Positions 17,735 to 28,421 are shown, numbered from the stretch's first letter. The stretch: 64,000 nt of DNA from Aeromonas media (GCF_000819985.1 NZ_CDBZ01000198.1:928-64927), one strand, 5' to 3'. Notes: generated by a model not told the origin, from the sequence alone. A program made the numbers and translations.

Positions 17735-18314
17735 GAAGGCCTCCTGCGATGGCGGACCAGAAGAGTGCGAAGGCGCTGGCCTGCCAGTGGGGGTCGTCCC
17801 CGAGCTCGGGCTGGTCAACAAAGAGGGAGGCACAGGCCAGAAACTGGCTCTGGCACACCTCCAGCATCAGGACGGGGGGCGCCCGCATCAGCTCGCCGCT
17901 GGCTTGACCCCGGGCAAGCAGGCGCGGCAGGAAGCGTAGTGTCTCCCCCAGGATCTGGCTGCGCAACGGCCGTGCCAGCAGGGGGGAGTGGAAGAAGCCC
18001 AGCACGAACTTGAGCTCATGGGGATGGGCCTGCATCCAGCTCATCGCCTGACACCAGTAGTGGCGCGCCTGCTCCCTGAGGGGCAGGGCCGGATCCGCTT
18101 CGCTGATGGCGGCGCCAAGGCGCAGCTTGACGTCCTGGTAGAGCTGCTGGATCAGCAGCTCCTTGCTGGGAAAGTGGTGGAACAGGGTGCCGTTGGCCAC
18201 CCCTGCCGCCCGGGCGATGCGGGCGGTAGCGGCGCCTTGCAGGCCATCCTCGGCGCACAGGGCAAGGGCGGCATCCAGGATCTGGCGGCGTTTGTCTGTC
18301 ATGGGATCGCTCAT
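17724..18314 (-). CDS. TetR/AcrR family repressor of the aldehyde dehydrogenase operon
   Basis: A 196-residue regulator. The N-terminal helix-turn-helix KRRQILDAALALCAEDGLQGAATARIARAAGVANGTLFHHFPSKELLIQQLY is typical of TetR. The C-terminal part would bind an inducer. It is the second gene of the operon, 8 bases after the aldehyde dehydrogenase stop, and a perfect TetR-type palindrome lies before that operon. The simplest reading is autorepression relieved by an aldehyde or fatty molecule. AGGAGG sits 6 bases before the ATG at 18314. Confidence 0.9.
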   Translation of the reverse strand: MSDPMTDKRRQILDAALALCAEDGLQGAATARIARAAGVANGTLFHHFPSKELLIQQLYQDVKLRLGAAISEADPALPLREQARHYWCQAMSWMQAHPHELKFVLGFFHSPLLARPLRSQILGETLRFLPRLLARGQASGELMRAPPVLMLEVCQSQFLACASLFVDQPELGDDPHWQASAFALFWSAIAGGLHDA

Positions 18315-18322
18315 GCTGCCTC

Positions 18323-19750
18323 CTAGCGCAGGAACAGGGCCATCATCAGCCGCTGGTACCAGCGCAGATAAGGGGGGTGGATCAGGCTCCCCGTGCTGAA
18401 ACGGCCGCGGCGCAGCACGGTTTTCGCCTTGGAGAAGGTGAGAAAGCCTTCATGGCCGTGGTAGTGCCCCATGCCGGAGGGGCCTATGCCGCCGAAGGGG
18501 GCGTCGTCCGCCGCCACCTGGAACAGACACTCGTTGATGGCCATGCCACCGGCGTGGGTCTCCCGGATGAAGCGGTGCTGCAGCGCCGGATCCAGGCTCA
18601 TTAGATAGAGCGCCAGCGGGCGTGGCCGGGCCGCCACATAGGCAATGGCCTCCTCGATGCTGTCATAGGGCACCAGGGGCAGCAGGGGGCCGAAGATCTC
18701 CTGCTGCATCAGCTGGCAGTGGCCGGGCACCTCGGTCAGCAGGTGGGGCACCAGGCGGCGGGCGCCGTCATCCCGGGCTGGCGAGGCGCAAGGGTGCACC
18801 TGGGCACCCGCCTGCTTCGCCTCCGCCAGCCAAGCGGTGAGCCGCTCATACTGGGCCCCGTTGATGATGGAGCCGTAATCCGGGCTATCCAGCCCCTTGG
18901 GATAGAGGCGGCGAAAGTGTGCTTGATAGGCCTCGATAAAGGCCTGCTCCTGCCCTCGTGGCAGCAGCACATAGTCCGGGGCCACGCAGATCTGGCCGGC
19001 GTTGAGGCTCTTGCCGAAGATCATCCGCTCCACCGCCAGGGCCAGGGGCATATCGGGGGCGATGAGGCAGGGGCTCTTGCCACCGAGCTCCAGGGTCAGC
19101 GGCGTGAGCTGGGGGGCGGCGGCGGCCATCACCCGTCTGCCCACCGCGGTGGAGCCGGTGAACAGCAGATGATCGAAGGGCAGGGTGCTGAAGGCGGCCG
19201 CGAGTCCCGCGTCCCCCTCGATGATCACCACCTCGTCGTCGTCAAACACCTGGGCCAGCAGGGTACGCAGCACGGCGTTGGTGTGGGGGGTGAACTCGGA
19301 GAGCTTGATCATGGCGCGGTTGCCGGCGGCGATGGCGCCGATGAGTGGCCCCAGGCTCAGCATCACCGGGAAGTTCCAGGGCACCATGATGCCGACCACG
19401 CCAAGCGGTTGATAGTGCACCTCGACCCTGGCGGGGGCCAGCAGCAGGCCGGGGTGGCGCCGCACTGGCTTCATCCACCCCTTGAGCCGTTTCAGGCTGT
19501 AGTTGATCTGCATGACGCAGGGCAGGATGTCGGCGACCAAGGAGTCGTAGTCGCTGCGCTGGCCATAGTCCAGGGCCAGGGCGTCGCAGAGCGCCTGCTT
19601 GTGGGCGAGCAGGGCGCTCTTGAGCGCGGTCAACCGGCTGCGACGCTGTGCCAGGCTCGGCATGGGCTGGGCCTGACAGGCCTGCTTGAGGCGGACCAAC
19701 TGCTCGGGCAGGGAGAACTTGTCTGGGGACTGGGTTTGTATGGCTTCCAT
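18323..19750 (-). CDS. Aldehyde dehydrogenase (coniferyl-aldehyde dehydrogenase type)
   Basis: A 475-residue NAD(P)-dependent enzyme. VGIMVPWNFPVMLSLGP, LLFTGSTAVGRRVM, TLELGGKSPCLI with the catalytic Glu, and GKSLNAGQICVAPDY with the nucleophilic Cys define the family. The ending INECLFQVAADDAPFGGIGPSGMGHYHG places it with the coniferyl-aldehyde/fatty-aldehyde group. It oxidises an aldehyde to an acid. The ATG at 19750 is 21 bases from a perfect TetR operator. The longer open frame upstream would run through that operator and has no domain content. Confidence 0.88.
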   Translation of the reverse strand: MEAIQTQSPDKFSLPEQLVRLKQACQAQPMPSLAQRRSRLTALKSALLAHKQALCDALALDYGQRSDYDSLVADILPCVMQINYSLKRLKGWMKPVRRHPGLLLAPARVEVHYQPLGVVGIMVPWNFPVMLSLGPLIGAIAAGNRAMIKLSEFTPHTNAVLRTLLAQVFDDDEVVIIEGDAGLAAAFSTLPFDHLLFTGSTAVGRRVMAAAAPQLTPLTLELGGKSPCLIAPDMPLALAVERMIFGKSLNAGQICVAPDYVLLPRGQEQAFIEAYQAHFRRLYPKGLDSPDYGSIINGAQYERLTAWLAEAKQAGAQVHPCASPARDDGARRLVPHLLTEVPGHCQLMQQEIFGPLLPLVPYDSIEEAIAYVAARPRPLALYLMSLDPALQHRFIRETHAGGMAINECLFQVAADDAPFGGIGPSGMGHYHGHEGFLTFSKAKTVLRRGRFSTGSLIHPPYLRWYQRLMMALFLR

Positions 19751-19771
19751 GGTTTGCTCCGCACAAAAACT

Positions 19772-19791
19772 GACCGACTGATTAGTCGGTC
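19772..19791. promoter_or_regulatory. TetR-family operator of the aldehyde dehydrogenase operon
   Basis: GACCGACT-GATT-AGTCGGTC is a perfect 8-base inverted repeat around four bases. It lies 21 bases before the aldehyde dehydrogenase ATG, and a TetR-type gene follows in the same operon. The CCGACT/AGTCGG arms are of a kind bound by several TetR-family repressors. Confidence 0.8.
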
Positions 19792-19902
19792 TGAATCTAC
19801 CGGCTTGTTGCCAGCCTGTAAACGGGAACGTGCCAGGCCAGGGATGGATGAAGGGGTTCTCCGATGGAACTGTGCTCGGCCCCACAATTTTGGGCTATCT
19901 CG

Positions 19903-19920
19903 ATTGGTTAATTATCCAAT
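19903..19920. promoter_or_regulatory. Palindrome before the small gene at 19964
   Basis: ATTGG-TTAATTAT-CCAAT is an inverted repeat in the AT-rich part of the divergent region, 43 bases before the ATG at 19964. It could be an operator or promoter element. Nothing identifies the binder. Confidence 0.35.
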
Positions 19921-19963
19921 AAGGGGTAGTTTTTTTCCCATCAACTCAGATGGAGTGCTGCAC

Positions 19964-20257
19964 ATGACCAGGGAATTGCACAGCCTGCTGGCCAGGCTGG
20001 ACGATGTGATCGAGCGTATGCCGGACAGTTTCAACACCTATGAATTTACCCAGAAGCTGGCACTGCAACACCAGCGCGAGTATTTCGCCGCGGGCCACTC
20101 CCTGGCGGAGCAAGACAAGAACCTGCTGCGCCTGCTCCACGAGAAGATAGCCCTGGCGCTGGCGAGCCATGATGGTGTCATCGAAGGGGCCCTGCTGCCC
20201 TGTGTGACCCCCTGGGGGGAGAGAGCCACTTCGCCCCGCTGGCACCGCAAGCACTGA
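19964..20257 (+). CDS. Small hypothetical protein
   Basis: A 97-residue soluble protein, mostly helical by appearance (ELHSLLARLDDVIERMPDSF, EQDKNLLRLLHEKIALALA) with a loose C-terminus rich in Gly, Trp and Arg. I do not recognise a family. GGAG is 9 bases before the ATG. A strong shared terminator follows, so it is probably a single-gene unit divergent from the aldehyde dehydrogenase operon. Confidence 0.7.
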   Translation: MTRELHSLLARLDDVIERMPDSFNTYEFTQKLALQHQREYFAAGHSLAEQDKNLLRLLHEKIALALASHDGVIEGALLPCVTPWGERATSPRWHRKH

Positions 20258-20290
20258 GCCTCTGCGCAGCCTATTTTCGGCGCAGTACAT

Positions 20291-20322
20291 AAAGAAGAAG
20301 GCCCCTCGGGGCCTTCTTCTTT
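20291..20322. terminator. Bidirectional terminator
   Basis: A perfect 15-base stem (AAAGAAGAAGGCCCC / GGGGCCTTCTTCTTT) with a two-base centre lies between the convergent genes at 19964 and 20340. Confidence 0.8.
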
Positions 20323-20339
20323 ATGTTCGTTGGTGGCGG

Positions 20340-20786
20340 CTACTGGGTCAGGCGGCGTGCCTGCCAGTAGCGGCTGTTCCAGTAGACGTTGTCGAGGCGC
20401 GAGCGGATCACCCCCTTGCTGGTGGAGGCGTGGATAAACTCCCCTGACCCGGTGTAGACACCGACGTGGTACTGCTGCCAGCCAGTCTTGAAGAACACCA
20501 GATCCCCGTGTTGCAGCCGGTATCTGTCCACCGGGCGACCCAGGCTGGCCTGGGATTCCGTGGTGCGGGGCAGGGTGAAGCCCAGCACCTGCTGGTAGGC
20601 AAGCTGGGTGAAGGCGGAGCAGTCGAGGCCGGCGCGGTTGGTGCCACCCATGCGATAGGGGACGCCGCGCCACTGCTGATAGAAGCCGTCGAAGGCACTG
20701 GCCTGGCGGGCAGGCGGCGGCTCCGGGGTGCTGGAGCAGGCGACGACAAGCAGGGCCAGCAGGGGCGGCAGCAAGGTGCGAAACAT
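20340..20786 (-). CDS. NlpC/P60 family lipoprotein peptidase
   Basis: A 148-residue protein with a lipoprotein signal (MFRTLLPPLLALLVVAC, lipid-bearing Cys17) and an NlpC/P60 domain. The catalytic Cys56 is in RAGLDCSAFTQLAY, His107 in YHVGVYTGSGEF and a third polar residue, His119, in FIHAST. It is expected to cut the D-Glu-to-diamino-acid bond in peptidoglycan stems at the inner face of the outer membrane. Size resembles E. coli NlpC. AAGGAG sits 5 bases before the ATG at 20786; an upstream in-frame ATG lacks the lipobox arrangement. Confidence 0.88.
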   Translation of the reverse strand: MFRTLLPPLLALLVVACSSTPEPPPARQASAFDGFYQQWRGVPYRMGGTNRAGLDCSAFTQLAYQQVLGFTLPRTTESQASLGRPVDRYRLQHGDLVFFKTGWQQYHVGVYTGSGEFIHASTSKGVIRSRLDNVYWNSRYWQARRLTQ

Positions 20787-20903
20787 CTCAACTCCTTGAT
20801 AGGGCACAGGATTCATCATAGATGATGTTCCTGCCTGGAACCTGAACAGCGATAGCATAAATGCTTGCCGAGGGCAGAAAATGCACTCCCGGCAAGCCAG
20901 TCG

Positions 20904-21818
20904 TCAGTCGGCCGCCTTGGGGGTTATCAGCGGCGTGAGCAGCTCGGCGATCTTGTAGAAGGTCTGCACCCGAGTGGTGCTGGGGCGCCACACCAGGCCG
21001 ATCTCGCGATAGGGCTTCTCCCCTGGCAGGGGAATGGCCACCAGATCCGAGTTCTCGAGGATGCCGGCATCTATGGCCATCTGGGGCAGGAAGGTGGTGC
21101 CAAGGCCGGCGCCCACCATCTGTACCAGGGTGTGCAGGCTGGTGGCGGCGAACGGGTTGATCTTGCTCTTGTCCCGCAGCCGGCAGGCACTCACCGCGTG
21201 TTCGGTCAGGCAGTGCTCCCGCTCCAGCAGGAAGATGCTCTGATTGGGCAACTCCTTGTAATCGAACGGCATGTGCAGAGTGGCAGCCATATTTGACGGC
21301 ATCACCATATGGAAGGGATCCTGACCGACCGTCTTGCAGTGAAAGCCGCCGATCTCCACCGGCAGCGCCAGGATCAGCAGGTCGAGCTGGCCCTGCTCCA
21401 GCTGCTTGAGCAGATTGGTGGTGGTGTCTTCCCGCAGCAGCAGCTCCAGCTCCGGATAGGCCTTGCCGCACACCTGCAGCAGCTTGCTGAGCAGGAAGGG
21501 GGCTATGGTGGGAATGCAGCCGAGCCGGACGGTGCCATGCATGACGCCCCCCTGCTGCTGGCCGAGCTCCATCAGATCCCGGGCATCGGAGAGCAGATTG
21601 CGCGCTCGCGCCACTATCTCCATGCCGACCGGCGTCATGATGAAGCTCTTGTGATCCCGCTCCACCAGTTGCAGGTTCATCATGTCCTCCAGGGTCTGGA
21701 TCCCGGTACTCAGGGTGGACTGGCTGACATGACAGGCCTTGGCGGCACGGTTGAAATTCTTGTGCTCGTCCAGAGCGACCAGATACTGCAGCTGTTTCAG
21801 GCTGGGCCAACGTTGCAT
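20904..21818 (-). CDS. oxyR: OxyR, peroxide-sensing LysR-type activator
   Basis: A 304-residue LysR-type regulator. The helix-turn-helix lies in FNRAAKACHVSQSTLSTGIQTLE. The redox pair is Cys203 and Cys212 in EREHCLTEHAVSAC, nine apart as in E. coli OxyR (199 and 208). TSLHTLVQMVGAGLGTTFLPQ follows as in OxyR. Oxidation by hydrogen peroxide forms the disulfide and turns on catalase and peroxidase genes. A near-match to the OxyR half-site lies 13 bases before the start, which fits autoregulation. Confidence 0.95.
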   Translation of the reverse strand: MQRWPSLKQLQYLVALDEHKNFNRAAKACHVSQSTLSTGIQTLEDMMNLQLVERDHKSFIMTPVGMEIVARARNLLSDARDLMELGQQQGGVMHGTVRLGCIPTIAPFLLSKLLQVCGKAYPELELLLREDTTTNLLKQLEQGQLDLLILALPVEIGGFHCKTVGQDPFHMVMPSNMAATLHMPFDYKELPNQSIFLLEREHCLTEHAVSACRLRDKSKINPFAATSLHTLVQMVGAGLGTTFLPQMAIDAGILENSDLVAIPLPGEKPYREIGLVWRPSTTRVQTFYKIAELLTPLITPKAAD

Positions 21819-22078
21819 AGGGGAAACCCGATCGATGCTATCTATTTGATTTAATTAATCTACCATCGAGAGACTGCTTTGTCGCCGAGATTAGGCGCCC
21901 TCCTGGCAGGATGTGTGCATCACGGGGCAGGCGGAGGGGAGAGGTCCAGCATCCTCCCTCCCGTAATGGCAGCGACTGCCTTGGGAGCTTATCCCCATGT
22001 GTCAGCTCGTTGAAGGGGGGTTGCGATGGGATGTGACGGGGATCGGCCTTCCCGGGGGGCACCCGACGCCGGCCATAA
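21819..22078. other. Intergenic region upstream of oxyR
   Basis: No protein gene is convincing here. The first 50 bases are AT-rich and contain the oxyR promoter region; the rest is GC-rich, ending at the terminator at 22079-22104. A divergent OxyS-like small RNA could fit the layout but no promoter was identified. Confidence 0.4.
21831..21845 (-). promoter_or_regulatory. Candidate OxyR half-site before oxyR
   Basis: On the minus strand the bases ATAGATAGCATCGAT match the OxyR element ATAGnTnnnAnCTAT at all but one specified position. It is 13 bases from the oxyR ATG. The second half-site expected 22 bases away is poor, so confidence is moderate. Confidence 0.4.
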
Positions 22079-22104
22079 AAAAACGCGCCGGGTGGCGCGT
22101 TTTT
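22079..22104. terminator. Terminator after the ATP-grasp gene
   Basis: AAAAACGCGCC-GGGT-GGCGCGTTTTT is an 11-base perfect stem with A and T tracts on both sides. It serves the minus-strand module ending at 22123 and could also work for plus-strand transcripts. Confidence 0.85.
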
Positions 22105-22122
22105 GCAGGTGTTAAAGGCAGG

Positions 22123-23088
22123 CTATTCGTCGAAGATACCGAAGTGATCCTTGGCGAAGTTGACGCGCTGCTCCACGTTCATCTTGACCTGACCCAGCTT
22201 CTCGATGGTCTTGAGGTTGGGCACCAGGCCGCGGCCGTTGGCGATCTGGATGGCGAGACCGGGACGGGCGTTGAGCTCCAGCAGCATGGGGCCGCGGAAC
22301 TTGTCCAGCACCATGTCGGTCCCGATGTAGCCAAGCCCCGACATCTCGTAGCAGGAGGCGGCCAGGGTCAGCAGGGTATCCCAGTGGGGCACCTTGAGAT
22401 CGTAGAGATCCAGGCCGGTGTCTGGGTGGTGGCGCAGGGGGTTGCCAAACTGCACCGCCCGCAGGGCGCGACCGGTACGCAGGCACAGACCCACCCCCAC
22501 GGCGCCCTGGTGCAGGTTCGCCTTGCCGTCCGAGGCGGCGGTGGAGAGACGCATCATGGCCATCACCGGGAAGCCCTTGAAGATAATCACCCGGGCATCG
22601 GGCACCCCTTCGAAGGAGTAGCCGTCGAACACGTCATCGAAGTTGATGAGCCCTTCCACCAGCGCCACGTCGGGCTTGCCGCCCAGCGAATAGAGGCCCG
22701 CCAGTATGTTGGAGACATGGCGCTCCAGATCCTGACCGGTGGAGGCGCTGCCGTTGGGCTTGTAGAAGCTGCCCTCTTCCTGACGCAGGATCACCAGGAT
22801 CCCCTTGCCGCCGGAGCCGCGGGCAGGCTTGATGCAGAAGCCCGGCCAATCCTTCACCAGCTCGGTGATGCGGGTCACGTCGTGCTGCTCGCGGATGGTG
22901 CCGATGAGTTCAGGCACCGTCACCCCCGCATCCAGCGCGATGCGCTTGGTCTTGAGCTTGTCATCCACCAACGGGTAGAGACGACGCGGGTTGTAGCGGC
23001 TGATGTAGGAGTGGTTGCGTTTGTTCATGCCGAGGATGCCTGCCTGAGACAGGCTCCACGGGCTGGTGTATTTCTGCCAGAACCACAT
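22123..23088 (-). CDS. RimK-like ATP-grasp (alpha-L-glutamate ligase-like) protein
   Basis: A 321-residue ATP-grasp enzyme. WPGFCIKPARGSGGKGILVI is the ATP-binding glycine loop, and GYIGTDMVLDKFRGPMLLELNARPGLAIQIAN carries the metal-binding Asp, Glu and Asn. It would join an amino acid or peptide to a carboxylate using ATP. The acceptor is unknown. It is the third gene of a tight module (3 bases after the transglutaminase-like gene) with the retropepsin-like lipoprotein, and a terminator follows. Confidence 0.85.
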   Translation of the reverse strand: MWFWQKYTSPWSLSQAGILGMNKRNHSYISRYNPRRLYPLVDDKLKTKRIALDAGVTVPELIGTIREQHDVTRITELVKDWPGFCIKPARGSGGKGILVILRQEEGSFYKPNGSASTGQDLERHVSNILAGLYSLGGKPDVALVEGLINFDDVFDGYSFEGVPDARVIIFKGFPVMAMMRLSTAASDGKANLHQGAVGVGLCLRTGRALRAVQFGNPLRHHPDTGLDLYDLKVPHWDTLLTLAASCYEMSGLGYIGTDMVLDKFRGPMLLELNARPGLAIQIANGRGLVPNLKTIEKLGQVKMNVEQRVNFAKDHFGIFDE

Positions 23089-23091
23089 CTG

Positions 23092-24630
23092 TTACTTGTC
23101 CTTACCCGGGGTGGCACCGGACTTCATCTCGTCCACCAGCGGCTTGAAGCGCTTGAGCTCGCTCAGCTTGTAGCCGGTGTAGTTACCCATCACCAGCACG
23201 GTGGCCATCAGCACCAGTTGCAGGCCGAGGAAGTTGAAGGTGAGGTGACGAATGAGCTCGTTATCCATGGCCAGGTAGGCGATCACCGCCACCAGCAGGG
23301 AGCCGCCACCCTGGCGGAACACCTCTTTGGGGCCCTCTTCTTCCCACAGGATGGACATCCGCTCTATGGTCCAGGAGAGGATGATCATCGGGAAGAAGGT
23401 GATCTTCATGCCGTCGGTCAGCCCCAGCTTGAAGGCGAAGGCGGAGAAGATGCCGATCATCGAGATCACCATGATGATGATCGCCGATATTCGGGCCACC
23501 AGCAGCAGGTTGAGCCTTGAGAGGTAGGAACGGATCACCAGGCCGGTGCCGACGATTAGCAGGAAGCCTATAAGGCCGGTGACCAGCGAGGTCTGGATAA
23601 AGGCGACCGCGATCAGCACCGGCATGAAGGTGCCCGAGGTCTTGATCCCCACCAGCACCCGCAGGAACACCACCATCAGCACACCGATGGGGATCAGCAG
23701 CAGACCCTTGAACAGCGCCTGCTCTTCCAGCGGCAGGCTGTGGATGGAGAAGTTCATCATCTCGGACTTCTCGAACTTCTGCGCCAGGGCCACGTTGACC
23801 GGCTGCTCCTGCTCGATCATCGAGAAGGTGACGCGGGAGTTGTGACCACCGGTGACGTCCAAGAGAGCGCCTGAGTTGTATTCCCACAGCAGCAGGTTCC
23901 CCGGTTGTCCCTGTTCACCGGTTTGCGGGTTGAACAGCTTGTAGTCGGTCGGGCTGTTGAACACCTGCAGATAGTCCACCAGCTCCTGGCGACGGCGACC
24001 GTCTTCCAGGCTCAGGGCGTGCACCACGCGCGCCGGCACCTCGGCGTTGTTGAGCAGCTCGGCGATCAGGCTGGCGCGGCTCTTGTGAGACTTCAGCAGC
24101 TCGGCGTTCTGTTCCTGCTTCTCGATCTCCTTGATGATCTCGCGGGTCAGGGTGTAGCCGTCGGCGGAACGCTCCTGGGCGCGCTCGAGGATCTGCTTCA
24201 TCGCGGTGGCGTAGGGCTCACTCTCGATCTGCTTCTCGATGGCGGGCGGCAGCGGGTTGGCGGCGGGCTTGGCATGGGCATCCGCCATCATGTCGACCCG
24301 ATAGTAGAGCTCCTGGCGGCCAGAGGCGGTGCGAATGGACCACTCGGCGCGGGCATCCCCGTCTTTTTCCACGAACGACAGGCCGTAGCCCGGGCTCGCG
24401 GCATTCTCGTTCATCAGGGTGAAGCCGGGCTGGGTGCCCGGAATGGCCAGGGAGGCGATCACCGGCTCACCGGTGGCCTCGAACTCGAGCTTGGCTTCGA
24501 TAGACCAGATCTGACGTTTTTCACCGGGCGTGAGGGGCACGTCCAGGGCGACATGGTGATAAAACGTCATTCCCAGGCCGACAATGAACAGCAGGGCGAC
24601 CAGCAGATAGAACGGCTTACGGGAAACCAT
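23092..24630 (-). CDS. Inactive transglutaminase-like protein with seven-helix membrane domain
   Basis: A 512-residue membrane protein. One helix at about 6-25 anchors a periplasmic region of some 280 residues that includes a transglutaminase-like stretch (IAELLNNAEVPARVVHALSLEDGRRRQELVDYLQVF) without an evident catalytic Cys. About seven hydrophobic segments fill residues 310-495. This layout is the family usually called inactive transglutaminase with a 7TM region. It sits between the ATP-grasp and retropepsin-like genes with gaps of only 3 bases, so it probably couples the two across the membrane. Confidence 0.82.
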   Translation of the reverse strand: MVSRKPFYLLVALLFIVGLGMTFYHHVALDVPLTPGEKRQIWSIEAKLEFEATGEPVIASLAIPGTQPGFTLMNENAASPGYGLSFVEKDGDARAEWSIRTASGRQELYYRVDMMADAHAKPAANPLPPAIEKQIESEPYATAMKQILERAQERSADGYTLTREIIKEIEKQEQNAELLKSHKSRASLIAELLNNAEVPARVVHALSLEDGRRRQELVDYLQVFNSPTDYKLFNPQTGEQGQPGNLLLWEYNSGALLDVTGGHNSRVTFSMIEQEQPVNVALAQKFEKSEMMNFSIHSLPLEEQALFKGLLLIPIGVLMVVFLRVLVGIKTSGTFMPVLIAVAFIQTSLVTGLIGFLLIVGTGLVIRSYLSRLNLLLVARISAIIIMVISMIGIFSAFAFKLGLTDGMKITFFPMIILSWTIERMSILWEEEGPKEVFRQGGGSLLVAVIAYLAMDNELIRHLTFNFLGLQLVLMATVLVMGNYTGYKLSELKRFKPLVDEMKSGATPGKDK

Positions 24631-24633
24631 GGA

Positions 24634-25422
24634 TTATTTTACATCCTTGAGCTTGGGTTTTGGTTGGATATACTCGCGGGCCACGTCGACCACGGCGATG
24701 TCTTTCAAGAATTCACGGCCCAGCAGCACGGGGAAGGTCATGTCGCTGCGGTCTTTGAGGGTAAACTCGGCCTTCTCCGTCATGTCGCCGATGCGCACTG
24801 TGAGGCGCACCACGGGACGACGGTCGAGGTCGTCGGCAGAAGCCTGACGCACCCGCACGTGACGCACCAGCGGCGCCTCGATCTGGATCTTGTCGTCCAT
24901 CTCCTGGTGGCTCAGGAAGAAGCGCACCCAGTTCTTGCCGTTGCGCTCGAAGATGGTGATCTCCTGGGCACTGATGGAGGAGGTGGTGGCGCCGGTATCG
25001 ACCCGTGCCTGGAAGGCATCGTTGGCGGCATCGACCCAGATCCACTCCGCTTCACCCACCAGCAGCTTGCCGTCGACCGTGTGGCCCTGGCTCGGGGCCG
25101 GGCACTTCTCGGTGGGAATGGCCATGGGTTTGGGGGGCTCGGGTGGCAGGGTAGCCAGCTTGCTGTCGACTTTCTTCACGGACTCTTTCATGTTGGTGAC
25201 ATCGGTGTTGAGCTGAACCAGCAGGTGCTGTTGCTGCACATACTGCTTCTGTTGCTGTTCCATGGATGTTTGCAGGCGTTGCTCGCTCAACGTGATCTCG
25301 TTGCGAAGCTCGGCCAGCGTCAGGGTCGGGGCCGGGGGGGCTTTTTCCATACTGACACACCCGCCGAGACTGAGCAGGGAGAGCAGGGTCATTCCTTTTA
25401 ATTTGCTTTTCATGTCATTCAT
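24634..25422 (-). CDS. Retropepsin-like (putative ATP-dependent zinc protease family) lipoprotein
   Basis: A 262-residue lipoprotein (MTLLSLLSLGGC lipobox). Residues 35-90 are a Gln-rich coiled coil (EQRLQTSMEQQQKQYVQQQHLLVQL). The C-terminal half is the PF05618 aspartic-protease-like domain with ARVDTGATTSSISA (catalytic Asp) and FPVLLGREFLKDIAVVD. Such domains are often fused to or next to RimK-like ligases, as here. It heads the three-gene module. AGGAAG lies 9 bases before the ATG at 25422. Confidence 0.82.
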   Translation of the reverse strand: MNDMKSKLKGMTLLSLLSLGGCVSMEKAPPAPTLTLAELRNEITLSEQRLQTSMEQQQKQYVQQQHLLVQLNTDVTNMKESVKKVDSKLATLPPEPPKPMAIPTEKCPAPSQGHTVDGKLLVGEAEWIWVDAANDAFQARVDTGATTSSISAQEITIFERNGKNWVRFFLSHQEMDDKIQIEAPLVRHVRVRQASADDLDRRPVVRLTVRIGDMTEKAEFTLKDRSDMTFPVLLGREFLKDIAVVDVAREYIQPKPKLKDVK

Positions 25423-25474
25423 TTAACTGTGCTTCCTGGAATTGGGTCAGTGTAACTTCCACAGCCGCCATCGG

Positions 25475-27572
<2,098 letters not shown>

Positions 27573-28421
27573 CTAAAAGGGCAGCAGGCCCTGGCGCGCG
27601 CGATCGTTTTCCCCCGGCCAGGGGGCCATCTCCTGACCGAGCAACCGACTGACCTGACGGGCCAGTTCGGGGGCCCGTGCATTGTCGGCGGTATGGATAA
27701 AGAGGTAGAGATCCTTCCCCTCTGCCAGCCATTGCTGCCAGCGGGGCAGCCAGGAGGGCAAAAAGGGGTGATTGTCCTCGGGATGAGGAAGGCCTATGAG
27801 GCGCACTACCGGACTGTTGGCGGTGGCGAGCAGATGCACCGGGAGCCTCGGCTTCTTGCCCTGGGCATCGACGAGGGCCGGCGTGGTGGCAGGCACCGAG
27901 AAGAGCGGTCGGCTGTCGAGCATGATGCGGTTGATGCCCCTGTCCATCAGCAGGCGGTTCAGGGCGCGCTCCGCCTCTCCCTTGGCGAAAAAGTCGGGGT
28001 GGCGCACCTCGAGGGCATAGGTGAAATCCGGCGGCAGGCTCTCGAAGAAGGCGGTGAGGCGCGGCAGGCCGGCGGGGCCGAAGCGGGCGGGCAGTTGCAG
28101 CTTGAGCAGCCCCAGTTGCCCGTGCAGGGGCGCCAGCAGGGCGATGAAGGCCGCCACCTGCTTGCCGGCGCTCACCAGATCGCTCTGGTGGCTGATTTCT
28201 TTCGGAAACTTGAAGCTGAAGCGGAACTGGGGCGGCACCGCATCGGCCCAGCGGCGCACCGTGTCCGGGGTGGGGGAGGCGTAGAAGGTGGTGTTGCCCT
28301 CCACGGTATTGAACACCCGGGCATAGTGGGCGAGGTGCTCGGCGGGTCTGGCGCCCACCCCCAGCAACTGGCCGGGCCAGGCCGGGTGTGACCACTGGGG
28401 CAGACCCAAATAGAGGCTCAT
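27573..28421 (-). CDS. DUF72 family protein, YecE-like
   Basis: A 282-residue TIM-barrel-like protein of the DUF72 family. LYLGLPQWSHPAWPGQLL, YARVFNTVEGNTTFYASPTPDTVRRW, RFSFKFPKEISHQ, ALEVRHPDFF and the C-terminal YLFIHTADNARAPELAR are typical. The function is unknown. In E. coli yecE also lies between aspS and cmoAB, which supports the assignment. It is divergent from aspS. Confidence 0.88.
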   Translation of the reverse strand: MSLYLGLPQWSHPAWPGQLLGVGARPAEHLAHYARVFNTVEGNTTFYASPTPDTVRRWADAVPPQFRFSFKFPKEISHQSDLVSAGKQVAAFIALLAPLHGQLGLLKLQLPARFGPAGLPRLTAFFESLPPDFTYALEVRHPDFFAKGEAERALNRLLMDRGINRIMLDSRPLFSVPATTPALVDAQGKKPRLPVHLLATANSPVVRLIGLPHPEDNHPFLPSWLPRWQQWLAEGKDLYLFIHTADNARAPELARQVSRLLGQEMAPWPGENDRARQGLLPF

